A DNA stretch of 64,000 nt from Macrocystis pyrifera (Eukaryota; Sar; Phaeophyceae; Laminariales; Laminariaceae). The notes under the pieces were generated by a model. The model worked only from the letters and a program-made list of their open reading frames with translations, ran no database searches and was not told the DNA's origin. The DNA is taken from the NCBI GenBank assembly GCA_031763025.1, contig JASSKH010000030.1, positions 434,001 through 498,000 of the forward strand, read 5' to 3'. A program made the translations under genes and the position numbers. This document shows positions 1 through 11,400 of the stretch, one piece after another (the first letter of the stretch is position 1; every line of letters starts with the position of its first letter).

Positions 1-2030
1 AATTCTGTCTTGCACCTCCCAAAACCTCTCTGCGGACATCATTTCTTCTTGGTTTCCTCCTATATATACTCTTCCATACTTTCTCAACTACGCTGTCCCG
101 CCTTATTCCAGCTCATTTTTTTGTGGCTTTCTTTCATACAGCTCTATCAACTATGTATGGCTGGTAATCTGTTTTTCTGAATGTTACTTACTTTATATTA
201 CCATTTCAACTTTCTCGTGTCTCTATTTGTTTTGGGTGGGCACCATCCCACTTCTTCTTTTAATACTGTATTACTCGCCGTACTTGAGTATCTTGGTATT
301 GGTTTTAGCTGCTGCCATCTGTACTGTTTCTAATTGTCTTACGAACTTCGCGTTCCCTTCCCATACTTCTCCCGCATATTCTAGCTTTGGTACTGTCACA
401 TTCTTCAGGATACGTCTCTTGATCCTAGTATCAAAGTGCGAGTTTGTTTGGATCGCATCCATCTTGCCTACCTGTACTTTACCCTTTCCTGATACTTTTG
501 TTATGCGTGTATCCCAAGAGCAGTCTGTTGAGGTATCTACGCCAAGGTACGCATACTGGTCCACGATCGGCGATTCATCTTGTCTCCACTACTAACTGAA
601 TTTTACCGGGTTTTCCTTGTCTTCGTTACATACAACTACGAGTACTGCGCACTTCTTGACGTTCACCGCCACCCTCCATTTCCTAGTGCATTCTAGCGCC
701 TTCTCTATTTGTTTCTGCTTCGGGTGTTTCTGATATCCCCACGAACTCATCCGCAAAACATCAATCCCGACACCGTATCTCCCCCCACCGTGACTCCCTG
801 CTTTGTTTGCTGCTTCGACTGCTACTACCAGGTCGTTAATATACATATCTCGAATACTTCGATATTTCCCCGTCCAGCATCACGGCACGTCTCGCACATT
901 CCGTCATATTTTTCATTAATCTCCACATCTTTCCTCTGATCCCTGTTCCCCACAACTTTTCCCACAATATTTTTCTGCATGTTAAGTACATTTAGAAAGA
1001 ACCAGTACGTTGTTAGCCCCGCGTCTTTCCTACCTTTGATTATCTTGCCTAAGGTGTACACATGGTCTACGCTGCAACGGTATGGCTTAAACCTTGTTTG
1101 CTCTTCGCTTAATTTGTCTTCGTTCTCCAGCATTGTTCCCAATCTATCGTTCAAAATCGTGCCAAACGTTTTTCCTACTGTGCTTCATAACGTTATCCCT
1201 CTGTAGTTCCCCGGATCAGCCTTATCTCCTTTCTTAAATAGGTTTACTACTACCACTCCATCTCTTCTCCTTCTTGGTGCGTACTCGTTTTTCCATATTC
1301 GGTTATCCAACGTAACCATCATGGTCAACATTCCTTCTCCCCCGTACTTCATAATTTTCATTCACTATTACCTGGTCTGCCCCTGCTGCCTCTCTATTCT
1401 TAAGTTTGGCTACACACTTCTTTACGTCTTTCCGTGGGAACGCTCTGTGTAAGCCTTTGGAACCACTGTCTTCCTTTCTGATGCATCTACTTTCGCCTCT
1501 GCCCACGCGTTGATTTCCTTCTCGAATTCTGCGTCGCACGTTTCGTTGACTGTGTCGTTCCTAGCTTACGGTACTCTACTAGTACTTCCCTTTTTCCTTT
1601 CGAACTACAGCCATCTTTCCGTTCTGTGCTCTTAAGGTGGCTATTCCCGTGTCTGCCTCTCCTGCTTGTCTGCCGAGTATCCCTTTTGTACTTACCCATA
1701 TCTGCTTCATCCCGCCCTCACAGGCTTCATTCGTTTTATTTACTACGTCTTGCCATATCCCTTTCTTCTTCTCTCCCATCTTTTTTACTTTTTCCCTAGC
1801 TGTAGCATATTCCTCCCATCCTGTCGTAGTTTTACTCGATGCCTATATTTCGTGTGTATTTCTCCTTACTCTTATAGCCTATTTTCTCCCTCATCCCACC
1901 ATTTTACTGCTCTGTTGCATACTAATAGCTTCGTCCCTATTACTTTACTTGCTGTGGTCTTGACCGATTGCTCCCGTCCTTCTATTATCATATCTCCCGC
2001 ATTATCCCTCTCTATATCGTTTTTTGTTGC
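1..2030 (-). mobile_element. LINE reverse-transcriptase pseudogene, cut by window edge
   Basis: Read on the minus strand from about 2030 down to 1, this is a decayed non-LTR retrotransposon polymerase. A basic pre-RT linker lies at about 1990-1490. A 'KLKNREAAGADQ' block lies near 1400, then 'NYRGITL' followed by an in-frame TGA near 1190, then a 'LSEEQTRFKPYRCSVDHVYTL' stretch (825-1154). The FADD-type catalytic box is at about 746-758, and the thumb region 'VPKLEYAGEVWEGNAK' is at 271-564. It cannot be active. The motif-A aspartate position reads FLNV, the catalytic box carries a one-base frameshift and would read FADE when repaired, and several further stops and shifts break the frame. The 3' end continues beyond position 1. 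A second and a third fragment of the same family lie at 15610 and 29043. Confidence 0.88.
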
Positions 2031-2404
2031 AGGAGGATGTTGCAAGACTTACACTGGCTCCATTAGTATTAAGTTTCATAGCCTGCCTGCTTGTGGGTAT
2101 TTGGAGACGGCCTTGAAATATTCCGCCCGACCCAAGAACGAAAGAGAGAAAACGTTGACCTTGAACGATATATGGTTCAATAAATGTCTCTTTCGTCATG
2201 GAACCTTACGCGTGAAACGTACATAATTGCATTGCAAATGCAAAAGAGCCTACTATTAATAGTAAAAAATCTGCAGACCAAAGGAATGCGCCAACGAGCC
2301 TCCGAAGCGTTTACGTCATGCTCACTGCGGGCAGTACCCCTTACATAGAGGCTATTCATGGGTACTTTTCTGCCCCCTGAATAGCCACGTTGACCGTCGA
2401 CAGC

Positions 2405-3079
2405 ATGCTGCTGACCGCTCTGGTCGGCTTGCTCGCTGCGGCTGGCGACGACGACGGCGACGACAACAACGATGATCTCGATATAGCAGTGAGAAGGCGG
2501 TACACCGAGCACTTTCTATGTTGCACGTATATACGCTTGCAAGCTCGCCGACCCACGGCGGTCTTCTGTACCCATCCGCCGGGGGATCACGAACAGAAAA
2601 CTTTTGAATCTCGCTTCGTTCGTGGCCCCCCGCAGTGCTTCGTCGGAATGGCGGGTCTGGTAATCACCGTGCACTACTCAAGATCGGCGGTCGAGAGGCC
2701 TTCATCCGCAGCCATGTCCAGGTCTAAGGTTTTGTCGCCGCCTCAATCGTCGGGCGTGTTCTCAGGAAAAATATTGCGGTTGATGTCGCCACGCGTTTTT
2801 TCGGGGAAGACGCCGGCATTGTTGTCGCCGCGCGGTTTTTCCAGGAGGGCAATTCCGGGCGTAGCTAAGGCCGCTTGTGACCAAAACGGTGATGGCGCTA
2901 CGAAACAGGACGGCGACGCTTGCAAGGAAGATTGTGACGTTGATGTCGCCACCCCGACCTTTCCAAACGCAAGCAGGGCAAACAGGGAAAGCAGGACCAG
3001 CAAAGATAAGCTACTCGGTGCTGGTGGACTCTGCAAAAAGATAGTACCGACGATGTCGTCAGGTGCCTCGTCGGCTTGA
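2405..3079 (+). CDS. Hypothetical ORF of element P, copy A
   Basis: An open frame of 224 codons. It starts with a short hydrophobic, signal-peptide-like leader, MLLTALVGLLAAAG, followed by an Asp/Asn-rich stretch. From about residue 75 it matches the ORF of copy B (29751-30275): 'PPQCFVGMAGLVITVH' pairs with 'PPQCFTGMVGLAVTVH', and the C-termini share 'TSKDKL' and 'CKKIVPT'. An internal repeat built on 'SPRVFSGK' and 'SPRGFS' is present, and copy B lacks one 18-residue unit without a frameshift. This frame-preserving change is weak evidence for past coding. No known domain is recognised. It may equally be a fortuitous frame in a repeat, and copy C (52.6 kb) is clearly broken. Confidence 0.35.
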   Translation: MLLTALVGLLAAAGDDDGDDNNDDLDIAVRRRYTEHFLCCTYIRLQARRPTAVFCTHPPGDHEQKTFESRFVRGPPQCFVGMAGLVITVHYSRSAVERPSSAAMSRSKVLSPPQSSGVFSGKILRLMSPRVFSGKTPALLSPRGFSRRAIPGVAKAACDQNGDGATKQDGDACKEDCDVDVATPTFPNASRANRESRTSKDKLLGAGGLCKKIVPTMSSGASSA

Positions 3080-4097
3080 TCATAGCGGCTGCCTCCGAAC
3101 GTGCAGTGCGATGTAGCAAGTTAGCAGGCAAACGCTGGCATTTTACGAAGAACCTTATTTCCAGGTGTTTGGTGCCGGCCGGCCTCCGCATGCCATATAC
3201 CTGGTATACGATACGCAGTACTCCCCCCCCCCCCCCCACCACCACCACCACCACGTGAATTGGGTGAGAGGCTCGTTGTTTTGCTTGGGATACACAATAG
3301 AGCGATTGTGCCTGCTCTTGCACTGTTGTTGCTGTCTGCGGTGTATTGCCTTGTGTGCGTCCATTCTCCACCTGAGATCATGACCGAGGTCGCAATCAGG
3401 GGATTCCGGAATTTGCGCAGGCAAAGTAGAGGATCGATTGTGCTCGCGTTATATTTCGCTTTTTGTTTATGGTGATGGGGAATATGTGAGGTGATTTGAT
3501 ATTCGGACGAACGTTTGGCGATTGGTGCCTGTGTGGCTGATCTTTGGACAACATGTTGAGCTTTATGCAGGATGGACTCGCTTATGAAAGGCGTGGGATG
3601 CGAGATATTACTCTCGCCCCGACCGCAAGCAGCGGCCGCTCAAACTCCCCTCCCCATCGGCCTCGATTTTTTCAAAAATGATCGTGGAGAAGAGGCACGT
3701 ACCTGGCCGCTTCTCTGAAAAAACGCATTTTCGTTGTTGGTTTTATGGGGTGAGGGGTTGGCGTACACTTGTTTCTGTTCTTCTCCCGCCACTTTCGGCA
3801 TGATCCGACGTGACGCTTCCGAGAAAAATCTAGAGTCATGTGCAAGAGAACAAGAGGAGCACAGGTAGGTGTGGTGGTGTGTACGATGTCTCAAGCACGA
3901 CACAAAGGCCACCGCGCATCGGGGCGAGTGTACAGGTCGGGGCTGGGGATAAAATGTACGCTGCCGCGTGAGAATACGATGCTGGTGACTCGTGAGTTGT
4001 CCGGTGATCACACTTTTTGGTCTGATTTGCACGTCACCTTCCGTGGCGATAGTCTCGAAAAACCCGGTGTTGATTATACAGTCAGCGCTGACTGAAT

Positions 4098-4394
4098 GAT
4101 CTAGCAGGTAGTGCTTTATAATTCCCGAGGGTGGGTCGGGGGTTCAAATCTCGACGAATTCGTAATTTGTTCTTTTCGAGCGTGCGCGCTGGAGACAATA
4201 CGAATGATTATGGTAGTGTTCCTCTAGACACCAGTAGCGGTTGGCGAGAAGAGGGCCCCGGAGATCACTGATACTAAGTCGACGAGATTCCACGAACTCT
4301 AAAACATATATTTTGTTGACTACATAGCACTACCTGCTAGAGCACTCCGTCAGCTGACTTGAGTGCTCTAGCAGGTAGTGCTATATAATCAACA
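4098..4394. repeat. Hairpin-forming inverted repeat plus extra half-copy
   Basis: Positions 4314-4394 form a hairpin. The left arm, through 'gcactacctgctagagcac', is mirrored by the right arm, 'gagtgctctagcaggtagt' and onward, with arms of about 33 bp and a few mismatches around a ~13-base loop. A third copy of the arm core, 'ctagcaggtagtgct', occurs near 4102. The segment sits in element P copy A and has no counterpart in copy C, so it is probably a later insertion. A possible T-arm-like 'gggttcaaatctcg' at about 4141 was noted, but no full tRNA fold was found. Confidence 0.6.
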
Positions 4395-4930
4395 CCCGGG
4401 GCAATCATCCTTCCAGGCTGGGGAAGGACGCGCAAGCCCGGCATCATAGGACTGAGCGATTTTGATTGCTGAACAATTGGTTATGCACTACAATAAAGGA
4501 AGACTTCAACTTGCACTATCATATTGCAACAAAGGAAGGGCTCAAGTTGCACACGACAGTAATCTCGTTGTCGCTCGGTTAAGGGCGTGTTCAATAAACG
4601 CGGGAGCTGTCAAACGAAACGAAGCCCGCGGGTGCCATGTATCATAGTTTTCCATACAGTCTGCCGTGTTTGTACAGCAGTGGGTTCATTGGGGGTGGGG
4701 GGGTACTGTCGTGCGGAAAAGATGCCTTACCGTCAAGTTATCATACGACACCATGTCACTCACGAATCAAGGTTCAGCATGCATTGTTAGGCAAAACTCC
4801 ATACATACGATGTGTGTACTCCTCCACCCCTTACGCCTCTCCCGTATGTGTTGAACTCGTACTGCAGTGACCGTTCGCACCACGCAGGGGAGGAAACGCC
4901 GCACACCTGGTACATTTCCATGTCCACTTG

Positions 4931-5906
4931 GCATACTTTAGTACTATGTACGGTAGTGTCGAGGTGAACGAAGCAAGGCTGTCTGACACGTGAGCGTTCG
5001 AGAAGCAAACATGAACATAAGATACGAGATCCCGCCGAAACCAAACGCACAGGAGCATGCCAACCACGGCCAACTCGAGACGGTTTGCAACGAAACAGGT
5101 TCAACACGTTAGCCCAAGCTGACCTGCTTCTGTAGACGCCGAGTTGATGGAAATCGACGACATACGGCTCTGACAATCAATAATGAAAAAACACGACAGG
5201 CAGATAGACTGGCAGACAGACAGCCATCGTACGAACAAACTAAACGGCAGCCAAATTGAATAATGGAAGCCTGTACGCACCCCGCAATGAAGCTTGTCCA
5301 GGGGGTTATGGATTATGGATCCTACATCAACCGAGGACATGATTGACATATATTCGGGCAATGGAAAACGAGGCGCCTCTAGTGCACAGAAGACGCGAGA
5401 AACCTACAGTACGTACATCTAGAAGAGCCTATTTACCAAACGCGGCCAAGGCTGTGTGCGTTTGATACCTGCTGCTATGTTTTTTCTTGTCACTCCCGTA
5501 TTACAGCAGTAATTGGCATCGCATTCACTTCGAACCCGGTTACATGTATTTAATAAGTGGGTGTTGTGCTGAGTGTTGTGCTGGTGCCTGCGACCAAATC
5601 TAAATATTGACCCAATAGTTATGTCTCTCTCGATGAAAGGTCCCCTCACTGAAGAATGTGATACAACAGTAAGTAGTACCCGGTGGAAGAAATGGTTGGA
5701 GGCTCACCGTTTGTGTAAAATCGTCCTGCTGACTCCGGTAGTACTACCGACTTACCAGGTATATGCTTCAAGAAAGAGGTCATATATCCCCAGTACGTAC
5801 GTATAGTACGCGCGATCGAAGAGGCACACGCACGAAGCCTGCAAATATGAGTATGACGAAATTCTCGATGCACATTTTTTTGTCGCCCCGTATATAATCA
5901 AAGTAC
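4931..5906. other. Non-coding stretch, nothing recognised
   Basis: Only short shadow frames without conserved motifs are seen. One exact copy of the over-represented nonamer TACCAGGTA is at 5753. The segment runs straight into the giant AGT tract. Confidence 0.4.
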
Positions 5907-6528
<622 letters not shown>

Positions 6529-6554
6529 TATTGGTGCAGACACTACTGTGCGTA

Positions 6555-6860
6555 GAGACAGGAAACAACGTGCAGATGTTAAGATCAAGCATGCGAGACA
6601 CTTTGTATCCCTGGACAGGTCTGCCTATTAAGTCGGTACTCGTTGGTACTCACGCGTGTTGCTGGCTTAGCGATAGAAGAAGAGCAGTTTTATTCCTTTC
6701 GTGCACGCGGAGACTGAGACCACAAGCTCGTGCGTCTCTGGAAAACCTCTGGTTTTCCATCTAAGATACGCCTTCCAAGTACTGCAAATACGTTCCCAGT
6801 GCCTGAACCGAGGTAATTGCCGGGGGCTTTCAACCTTATACAAAGCAGTATCATAACACT
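6555..6860 (+). repeat. Repeat I, plus-oriented copy
   Basis: The sequence from 'gatgttaagatcaag' through 'aagtcggtactcgttggtac' to 'gcagtatcataacac' matches the reverse complement of 47205-47750. In the latter copy an extra ~200 bases (about 47280-47490) separate the two halves. No coding frame is supported. Confidence 0.75.
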
Positions 6861-7654
6861 AGCCCACTCTGATGAGCCGTATATGCAGAATTATGGGAAA
6901 TTCATGGAAACCCCGTTTCCACGAACTAGAACATGAGTCGAAGATGCGGCTCCTCAAACCCACTCCCACACCTCTGAACGGCGAGGCAACGAAGCCGGCA
7001 AAGTACGTAAAAAAAGTGAAGGGAAGACCTAGCCTTAAGGGGCAGGAAGAAATCGTCAATGAAAGCCATCGCCACATGCCGCCCGTGCGGGGGGGGCGGC
7101 GAGGAAGATGCATGGAAAAGCGAAAAATATGGAAACGAAAAGAAAAATAACACGGAGGAAGACGGCAAGAACCACCTATACCCAGCCCACAACTCTGAAA
7201 ACGCGTCCTGGGCCGCAAATGGGCGGCCGATTACCCAGACCAGACCCGACACTGAGCGGGGGGGGGGTAGGCAGGACAAAATACGCAAAAACACATCCCC
7301 AACCCAGCCCCCCCCCCCCCAAAGAGAAACAAACCAGAAACACATCAAGTGCAGTCAAAAACGAAAATCAGCTATCCACGGCGGCGCCTCGAGATTCATC
7401 TACGTTACGCTAGACCCCCGTGCAACGCGCTAGCCAAGTGATTTTTTTTCGCAGACACCAAGAACCTCGTACAACTCTTGTCGAAGTCGTGTAGCGCGAA
7501 GCAGTATCATAACACAGACAAACCTCGGAGGGAGTCATCTATGCAACAAAAAGTTGCGTGTTTTCAGCACCTGTTCTCGCCACGAACGATCATGAAATAG
7601 AGTGAATTGGATGCTTGGTGTGTTCCCAGAGATTTTCATATTTTTTAATACATT
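6861..7654. other. Non-coding, purine-rich stretch with G/C runs
   Basis: This part holds homopolymer runs of G (about 7260) and C (about 7310), and frames of low complexity that are unlikely to be genes. A short 'cgaagatgcggct' match to the interior of the 38-39 kb direct-repeat unit (about 38890) was noted. A second 'agcagtatcataacac' occurs near 7500. Confidence 0.4.
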
Positions 7655-7880
7655 TATGAAATATATAAATTATGAGATACGTCAGCTGTGAGTTCGACTG
7701 ATTAGTAATTGATGCTCAACTTTGCGAGCTGCGTAATACGTCTCGTCTATGTTCCATTTTTACTGAATTTTACAAGTGTTATAATAAGCCGAGACGTATT
7801 ACGCAGCTTGCGAAGTTGAGTATCAACTATTTAATCAATCGAACTCACAGCTGACGTATTTCAAAATTTATAAAAATAAG
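7655..7880. mobile_element. Element B, full foldback copy
   Basis: Two long inverted arms of about 80 bases, running from 'tacgtcagctgtgagttcga' inward to 'gcgtaatacgtctcg', face each other around a ~45-base centre. Single right-hand ends ('aatcagtcgaactcacagct' type) occur near 9430, 9600 and 57730. Longer one-ended copies are at 24478 and 32749. It is a non-autonomous foldback or MITE-like element without coding capacity. Target duplications were not resolved. Confidence 0.8.
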
Positions 7881-8704
7881 CCGAACGAGCCCGAACTGGT
7901 CGAACGGAGTGGTGCATCTCTCACGGGTGTGCTTCGTGATGACTGTCTACGCGGCATACTTTCGTGTATCAGGTCAGTGGCCAGTGGTCACGGCCGTCAT
8001 GGCTGCTCGTACGTGACTCCCTCCCTCTACTCTCCCTCTCCTCGCGCGCGCGCATTCAAAAGTGCGGCGCAATCGTACTGAGTTCGCGGCGCAACCGTAA
8101 GTTGCTCTTCAGTTGAAACGGCTTCCCAAAAACAATATAACAACCAGGCACGCCGTCATCCGTTCGTCCTTGCGAATTACAGTAGGTGCCAAACGCCGAA
8201 AGGCGCCGAAACTACTCGTGGTCGAGCTATTGATAATTGGTACGCTAATCGATAGTCGTTCATCCGTGAAGCCCACACAAACCGCCACTCTCGACAACCG
8301 CGAGCCCAGTAGAAAGGAGAAAATCAGAGCACCGCACACCTGACAGCGCCCTTGTTGCACATCAAGGAACACCGTTACCTGGTATCAGGCGGGTATGTGA
8401 TGATGAAGCGCCGTTGGTGACCAACTGGCCCAATACGTGCTCAGTACGTCTATTATAGTGGATGGTTCGTGCTTTGAAGCTTCCGTGCTCACACCGACCT
8501 GCCGCTCGGCAACACGTCCACAAGTTTGAGGTCGTGAGGGGAAGTTATCGAAGACTACAAGTGCAATACTGGTACATAAGAGTGGTGAGAGGTGGCATCG
8601 GGCAGCGAGAGCTAAGGTCGCAGCAGCTGGACGGGCGGTGATTCCCTGCTGATACAACCAACCATAGGCAGCAGTCAAGGTACTACTGTAGTAATTGGTA
8701 CGAG

Positions 8705-8867
8705 TATGTCCCTGGGCGAATGCGTGTACTCGTGCAGGCACCCCTTGTGGGGAGGAGAAGGCACGTGCATCACCGACGCGTCGTCGTCGGTGGACGATAG
8801 ATGCGAGTGTGACGACGGCTTCGCTACCCGCGACTCCTTCGGGAGCCCTAGCTGCGTCTCCAAGCAG
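8705..8867 (+). CDS. Putative EGF-like exon (first recognised exon of 7TM-like gene)
   Basis: The frame starting at 8706 has six cysteines spaced C-x3-C-x10-C-x11-C-x-C-x14-C ('ECVYSC', 'GTC', 'CECDDGF', 'PSC'), which fits an EGF-like disulfide module. The exon ends in CAAGCAG followed by GTGATG, a usable donor, leaving phase 0. The start is uncertain: an AG at 8703-8704 is the simplest acceptor, but the frame is also open further upstream. EGF modules are normally extracellular. The next exon candidate (14532) begins in the matching phase. Upstream exons with the start codon were not found. The link to the membrane exons rests on order, strand and phase only. Confidence 0.5.
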
Positions 8868-9037
8868 GTGATGAGCCGTAATATAGGTATCGTATGTGTA
8901 TTTATACACAATAGTACGGGCATACCAAGCAGTGTGTAAGCTACCGACATCTCGTAAAAAGGCGGGGAGAGCATACATCCATGTAATACTAGCGTAGGGT
9001 ACGCACAGCATGTATCTACACTACCGGGTATGTACTG

Positions 9038-9140
9038 TCACGGGGACCATAGTAAATAGGACCTAATATTGTTAGTAAAAATAGGTAAATATGTACGCTT
9101 TTGTGTGTACCGTAGGTCCTATTTACTATGATCCCCCGTT
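9038..9140. mobile_element. TA-target MITE (family M), copy 1
   Basis: A degenerate copy of the ~105-bp palindromic MITE. The left end is 'cacggggaccatagtaaat' and the right end is 'atttactatgatcccccgt', around a core with 'gtgtgtaccgtagg'. See the nested copies at 52028-52239 for the family definition. Confidence 0.8.
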
Positions 9141-9262
9141 GTACTGATACTGCTGTAACATTACCACTGTAAGAATTATCTTTGACAAAAACTGAATGTA
9201 TAGTACGCGCGAACGGCTTATCATACAACTTGCGAAACTGAATACGAGTACGATCAACTATT

Positions 9263-9357
9263 ATTACGGGGGTCCATAGTTAACAGGACCTATGGTGTAC
9301 ATAAAAACCTATATATTAGCCTATTTTTACTAACAAAATTTGGTCCCGTTAACTATA
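9263..9357. mobile_element. MITE family M, copy 2 (right end decayed)
   Basis: Starts 'attacgggggtccatagtta' and keeps the central 'ataaaaacctatatat'. The right terminal repeat is lost after 'cccgttaactat'. The copy interrupts a degenerate element B sequence, since B-like 'acttgcgaaactga' lies just upstream (9226) and B-like ends follow at 9430. Confidence 0.75.
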
Positions 9358-9424
9358 ATATAATATTATACTACTGCAAACACCGTATTGCATATAGAGT
9401 ATTGAACAAGCGCGCCCGTCGCGT

Positions 9425-9655
9425 CCCTCAGCTTGCAAACTTGAGTATCAACCACTCAACCAGCCGAACTCACAGCTGACGCATAAGTACTATCTGATTC
9501 TTTTGTTCAACCCTTTGAGGACCCCAGTCCCGTTTTGGGACAAACTACTTGGAATTTGAGTGCTTTGTTCCCGCATATGGGAGTGCGGTCCTAAAAGGGA
9601 GTATCAACTATTTAATCAGTCGAACTCACAGCTGACGTAATTCATAACTTTTGTA
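9425..9655. repeat. Element B ends flanking a hairpin-E copy
   Basis: Two element-B right ends (about 9430-9486 and 9598-9655, each with 'cgaactcacagctgacg') flank a hairpin-E unit at 9509-9600. The latter shows 'aaccctttgaggacc', 'cagtcccgttttgggacaaa' and the mirrored 'gcggtcctaaaaggg'. Hairpin E joins the second B end directly, as if one had been inserted in or recombined with the other. Confidence 0.7.
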
Positions 9656-11100
9656 AAAAAAAAATACAATTCGTACGATGAGCTGTACGAGCACTTCGAA
9701 AACCAAAGCACCGCGCAGCTTGTAAAGATGAGTTTCGACGAAATTCTCCATCTCTCACAGGTCGACGCGTTTGTTTATTTTTTCAAGAGATTGCTGCCGT
9801 ATAGCTGTCGCTGGGGACTCGAGCAGCAGGATATTTGTAACTACTAGTTGTCGTTAACTTGTGCGCGTGGGTGTATTGGCGAACAGCGAATAGTCTGTCT
9901 CTTTCATTAAAAATAAAGTGATCAATATGATTACTTGATCGAAACTGACCAACACATCCGTTTAGTCAAGTAAGAAAAGGTTTCGGCGCCGTCTAAACTG
10001 GAAACTCGCTTGAAAAACAAGCACACAGAGTAGCAGTTGACTCCTCCTCAGCCTGAAATTACTACACCATCGTACCTAGTTGTTGTGTTATTTTTGTAGG
10101 GGATCTCGGAACCAAAAGGCGTGGACGCAAGACGGGTGTGTCTGGCGTTGGAGAAGGCCTCGTGGTTGTAGATACTGAGAAAAATGACTCCACGCTCATC
10201 TTCTTTCGTGGACCATACAGCAAGTGCAGAAAAAAAGCAAAAAGCGGGTAGAGAAAAAACAGACCATCCCGCCATCCACCGTGGTGCTCCAAACACGCCG
10301 ATACGACGTCAGTTTTTGCTGTGTCTTTTCTATCGGAGCAACAACGCTATAAGACGAAGTGCCGCGTTGATTAACGACGAATCAATCTGAGGGTGGTAGT
10401 CCTGAGTGAGAGTCTCTGGCTGAGCGCAGCAGAGAAGCCTCATTGATCCTAAGCTATATACGAACTCAAGGGGCGACGCACGGTTCCAACTCTATTGCTA
10501 GATTTCGTACTAACAAGGCACAGTGTTGAAACCAGTAATAATAAACAATCGCACTTCTGTGCGAAACTAAAGCGCTTTACGCTAGACCCTACTCGCTCAC
10601 CCGGCAGGTCGCACTGTACATCGCAGCGTTTGAGCGGACCACACGAAATTAAAATACTTCCTCCCTTTCCTCCCGAGGGAGTATTATGCGGCCTTGGATC
10701 AGCAGCAGGGTAATATGATACCCCTTCCTCTGGCTGGGGCAGACATTTAATATTATGGTTTCGAGCATGAGGCCCCCCAGCACGCGGCAATCTCACGCAG
10801 ATGAACAGCAGCCACCCTTCGTAAGTATCTCTTCATACGGCTCAGACGCTGAATATCTGTTTTTATCTTCTTCGGAATACACACTGCATGTTTTCTCTGT
10901 TTCGTGGTTTGTGAACACCGATGCTGTATTTTATCTCAAGCCAGTACTCGCGGACTCTGGGTTAGGGCGACGGTCATGCCAGGCTTGACCGGGGCCGGTT
11001 AAGAACAGGCAACGGAAGCCGCATCCAAGTATTAATAGTAGGGTTCCAGCAAGGCACACGTACCTGCGCCTATATGAACCTGAAGTGGGCTTGTGCGTTC
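9656..11100. other. Non-coding stretch, no gene supported
   Basis: Several short frames occur on both strands (for example 10449-10796 minus and 10755-10988 plus), but none shows a recognisable motif, repeat or convincing splice borders. It would lie inside the first intron of the EGF/7TM-like gene model. Confidence 0.35.
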
Positions 11101-11113
11101 GTGGCCCGTGCTA

Positions 11114-11400
11114 CTAATTTCCCCGTATCCACCCGCCTACACGCTGACGACACTTCCCGTGGGACATAGACAACCTCCGGTCGAACTGTCGGTCTTTTGA
11201 AGCCTGTCGTCCTTGTCTGTCGGGCACAAAATAGCCCCTGAGGCGGACCATCAGGTGTATAGTCGTCCTGCCTGAGTCCGCCTTGGCTGGGGGCGTAGAC
11301 TGTGAGTGAGTGACAAGTAATGCGCTCAAGGTCGATGGTCCTGGCGGGTTAGGATGTAGTCGATCCGCCTACGGTCGTTAGAACTTGTGTCCTTGTACGT
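11114..11400 (-). mobile_element. LINE endonuclease-domain fossil (second LINE type)
   Basis: On the minus strand the segment near 11332-11372 reads 'RRIDYILTRQDHR', the hallmark substrate-binding block of apurinic-like (EEP) endonucleases in LINEs. After a stop and a shift, 'VRLRGYFVPDRQGRQASKD' follows at about 11165-11235. The region that normally carries the catalytic 'SDH' reads 'DSGR' (ADSGRTTIHLMVRLRG), so the nuclease is dead. No reverse transcriptase was recognised downstream. A Pro/Ala-rich minus-strand frame beginning at 12889 ('MPRTTRSTPAPMPPVDATAP') could be the remnant of an upstream ORF of the same element, but this is uncertain. Confidence 0.55.

Larger units (their letters stand above)
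2055..4930 (+). repeat. Element P, copy A (long dispersed repeat)
   Basis: This segment aligns, in order, with 52590-55640 (copy C) and with 29360-30640 (copy B). Shared landmarks are a 'ctgctgacc' leader near 2405, an ORF ending at 3079, a C-run followed by ACC triplets at about 3223-3255, 'gtgaattgggtgagaggctcgt' near 3255, a 'ctgccgcgtgagaatac' block near 3960, and a block at 4590-4860. Similarity continues well past the ORF stop, so the unit is a repeat and not just a duplicated exon. No terminal inverted repeats or target duplication were found, so the mode of spread is unknown. The start next to the LINE 5' end is approximate. Confidence 0.75.

Noticed and set aside
8385..9011. 208-codon minus-strand ORF
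   Set aside because: It is antisense to the EGF-like exon, with no motif of its own.
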